A stretch of DNA of 20,602 nucleotides, taken from assembly GCA_002633005.1 (NCBI GenBank), contig NMRA01000095.1, forward strand, positions 700,760 through 721,361. The letters run 5' to 3'. The stretch is from Phoronis australis (lineage: Eukaryota > Phoronida > Phoronidae). Made by a program: the position numbers and the translations under genes. Each line of letters begins with the position of its first letter. Within the stretch, counting starts at the first letter, position 1. Positions 18,294 to 20,602 of this stretch are shown one piece after another. The notes below the pieces were generated by a model. That model had not been told where the DNA came from and did no database searches. It was given only the letters and a program-made list of their open reading frames with translations.

Positions 18294-19570
18294 ATGCGCC
18301 CACGAATGCATTGCAAATGGTGTGCTTTAGGGTTGTTTATTTGTGTCATAGAAATGGCCACTAGATTGCACAAAATACATCGAATCCGTCTGAAAACCAA
18401 AAAAATATCATCGTTTCTTTAAAAGAAAGGCATTTACCAACTTTAATTAAAATTTGACAAGGAACTTCAGAGAAACAGAGGAAAACAAAAAAAAAAAAGC
18501 GAAATTGCCACTAGGGGGCACAGTGTTCATCGGATCAGTCTAAAAGTCGTCATCTTCTCTTGCTAACTTCATATAAATACACGTGCTAAATTTAATAAAG
18601 ATCCTGCAGGAGATACAGGTAGGGGTGCAAAAAAAAACAAAACCGCCACAAGGAGGTGCCACAGTAGTCAAAATCATCAGAAAATCCTCGGCAACCATCC
18701 CCTTCATAGAAAGTACATACATGCCAACTTTCACAATCATCCTTAGAGTGGTTTGGTAGACAGAGGAACGAACGCCACAAAAAAGACTTAAAAACAACAA
18801 AAATGGCCACTAGGCGGCGCAAAATACCTTGAATCAATCCGAAGATGAATGGCTAGCGTCAACTCACTAATGGATGTCTATGTGCCAAATTTTATGGAAA
18901 TCTGTGGAGAACCTTTGAAGATACAGCGATAAACGTAAAAAACTAAAATTGCCACTAGGGGGCACACTGGTAGACCGATCTGTCCGAAAGTCGTCGACGT
19001 CCGTTTTCAACTTTATATAAATACATTTGCTACATTTAATAAAGATCCTGTGGAGCATTTAGGAGATACTGCCATGGGCGCAAAACTGCCACTAGGATGC
19101 ACCACAGTAGTCGAAGTCATCGGAAAATCATCGTCAACTGTATTCTTCATAGTAAGACCATACATGCCAATTTTCACAATCATCCTTAGAGTGGTTTGGT
19201 TGTTAGAGGGGTGAAAAAAATGACTCGAAAATAGTAAAAATGGCCACTAGATGGCGCAAAATCCATCAAAGCAATCCGAAAACGGGAAGATAGCGTCAAC
19301 TCATTAATAGATGCCTATGTACCAAATTTCATGAAAATCGGTTGAAGACCTTTGAAGAAACAGAGGCAAACGTAAAAAACTAAAATTGCTACTAGGGGGC
19401 ACAGCGGTATTCGGGTTGGTCCGAAACTCGTCGCCCTCTGTCGTAGACCCCCATAGGAACACACCTGCCAAATTTCAATACGATCCTGCAAGGGGTTTAG
19501 GAGATACATCTGCGGACGCCCAGACAAAGATGACGACAATATGCGACCACATATAAATATGTGGGCGCAT
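18294..19570. repeat. Trimeric higher-order repeat element with CTCF-like motifs and 10-bp inverted ends
   Basis: A block of diverged subunits of about 146 bp, each led by a CCACTAG(N)GGC core, at 18356, 18507, 18645, 18805, 18951, 19088, 19242 and 19388. They cycle in three types (C-A-B-C-A-B-C-A), giving a period near 440 bases. Type A reads GCCACTAGGGGGCAC and type C reads GGCCACTAGNNGGCGC followed by AAAAT. Between cores lie conserved stretches such as GCCAAATTTCATGAAAATC, AAAGATCCTGCAGGAGATAC and CACAATCATCCTTAGAGTGG. ATGCGCCCAC at 18294-18303 and GTGGGCGCAT at 19561-19570 are perfect inverted ends, suggesting a non-autonomous transposable unit. It has no coding capacity. Confidence 0.8.
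19543..19568. repeat. Hairpin at the right end of the CTCF-like repeat element
   Basis: GCGACCACATATAAATATGT continues to GGGCGC as a near-perfect palindrome around a TAAAT centre. It is followed by ATAAAAATG. A terminal hairpin of this kind is seen at ends of several non-autonomous elements; which class applies here is not settled. Confidence 0.55.
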
Positions 19571-20055
19571 AAAAATGTCTATTGGTAGGTAGGAAACCTG
19601 TCTCTGAGAGTGGATCTCTAAGCTGTTCTATTTTTAAGGTTAACTTAAGAAAAAAATCACTTTTTATAGACACTTTTCAATATAATTAATATGAACATTT
19701 TTGAAAGAGAAATCAGGTTTTAGAAATTTAAAAAATTAATCTTTTTTTCATAATCATAATTAAATTAACGTGAATGACAACTATATCAGTGTCAAGTATT
19801 TTTATTCAAGATAAATTCTTGGTATCATTAATTACAATTTCGTAGTTATAAGGGTTTTTATAAGTCCAGAACGACTGACCTACTATTGCGGGAATAGCTG
19901 TCCAAGATTTTAAGACCCTAAACATACACAATCAGTGAGATTAAGATATTTTTACCATATGGTGGTCAGGGACGAATGATTTAGTCTCAACATATATCTT
20001 ATATATGACATCTAGATCAATACATGGAACTTTACACACACAGGCCATTTTCTCC

Positions 20056-20602
20056 TAAGGGCTGTTCCAGCAAAATCTGTGTGAGAGGGGGGGGGAAGGC
20101 AACTGAAATAAAAATTTATGGGTGGTTGCGTTTGATTTAAATTCAAAATGGCTGGTGGTCGTACTTCAAAAAAATAAAAATTTACAGGTCGTTGTTGTTT
20201 CATTGGGCCATAAATGTTTGATGGTGGGTAATTTTAGTAAATTTTATAAACAATCCGCACAGAATCAAAAACAGAAACAAAAATGCAACTTGCAAAAAGC
20301 TCCGACTTTTTCACTCCCTCCGATCTCCCCATCAGCATACCCATAACACCAGTCAACCACAGGCACTCGAATTTCTCGATGGCTAATAACCATATATAAG
20401 AAATATATATTTTCTTAGTAATGAATGACGTTAGTGGTGATGGAGGAACAGATAAACTCAAGCCCCTGTGCAGTCAACCACAAGAACAAAAAAAAATTAC
20501 GGGTGGTTGCATTTCAAACTTATAAAAAATTACGGGTGGTAGGCTGAAGAAATAAATGAAAAATATGGGTGGTGGGTGCGAAAAAAAGGTGCCTTCCCCC
20601 CC
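20056..20602. mobile_element. G-tract/TIR element, truncated by window edge
   Basis: It starts near AAGGGCTGTTCCAGC. The run GGGGGGGGGAAGGC at 20087-20100 is mirrored by GCCTTCCCCCCC at 20591-20602, so an inverted terminal repeat closes at or beyond the right edge. Inside, a motif like AAATTTATGGGTGGTTGC recurs at about 20113, 20170, 20494, 20526 and 20560. A 12-bp direct repeat CAGTCAACCACA at 20350 and 20471 brackets 109 bases with an AT-rich palindrome, possibly a nested insertion. No coding sequence. Confidence 0.55.

Larger units (their letters stand above)
17389..20602 (-). other. ORP10/11 upstream intron (5' end beyond window)
   Basis: Exon A is preceded by a splice acceptor, so transcription must enter from the right. 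No PH-domain exon or other ORP coding was recognised in these 3.2 kb. The parts 17389-18293 and 19571-20055 hold nothing recognisable except a partial CTCF-like core (CCCATAGGTGGCGTG) at about 17668-17682. The remainder is the two repeat elements listed. Confidence 0.6.

Noticed and set aside
18540-19539. Minus-strand open frames of 60-86 codons
   Set aside because: They run through the CTCF-like repeat; no domain is visible and related repeat copies break them at different points.
17389-20602. Missing PH-domain exons of the ORP gene
   Set aside because: I looked on the minus strand for a PH-type pattern and found no candidate with splice signals; they are taken to lie beyond the window.

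Overview
The window is animal (metazoan) nuclear DNA: AT-rich, full of introns with GT-AG splice sites, simple tandem arrays and small transposon relics, and carrying two recognisable bilaterian gene families. Nothing bacterial or viral is seen. The species cannot be fixed from the sequence. The repeat types and intron density suit a marine invertebrate such as a lancelet, hemichordate, echinoderm or mollusc, which is inference only.

Layout. Both genes read on the minus strand, head to tail. At the left (1007-2558) are the first two coding exons of a FoxN1/4-type forkhead transcription factor; the rest of its forkhead domain lies beyond position 1. A candidate promoter with two inverted CCAAT boxes and an E-box lies at about 2860-2915. 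From 2559 to 7125 is the interval between the genes, with the ORP 3'UTR, candidate poly(A) signals and a tRNA-like relic at 4436-4496. From 7126 to 17388 are twelve coding exons of an oxysterol-binding-protein-related protein of the ORP10/ORP11 type. They were rebuilt by splice site and phase into one continuous 473-residue C-terminal part that contains the whole lipid-transfer (ORD) domain and the EQVSHHPP signature. The N-terminal PH-domain exons are not in the window, so 17389-20602 is read as intron of the same gene.

The introns hold the unusual material. A 70-bp tandem array of nine units starts exactly at the 3' splice site of ORP exon C, so the splice-acceptor sequence itself has been copied repeatedly (13584-14214). 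There are also an 18-bp and a 21-bp minisatellite, and two copies of a 13-bp-TIR MITE-like element, one in an intron of each gene. A higher-order repeat at 18294-19570 carries eight copies of a CTCF-like core (CCACTAGGGGGC type) about every 146 bp. A strong match to the same core also lies inside ORP exon A. A G-tract/TIR element runs off the right edge.

The two proteins have no evident shared pathway: one is a nuclear transcription factor, the other a lipid-transfer protein expected at membrane contact sites. They are simply neighbours.
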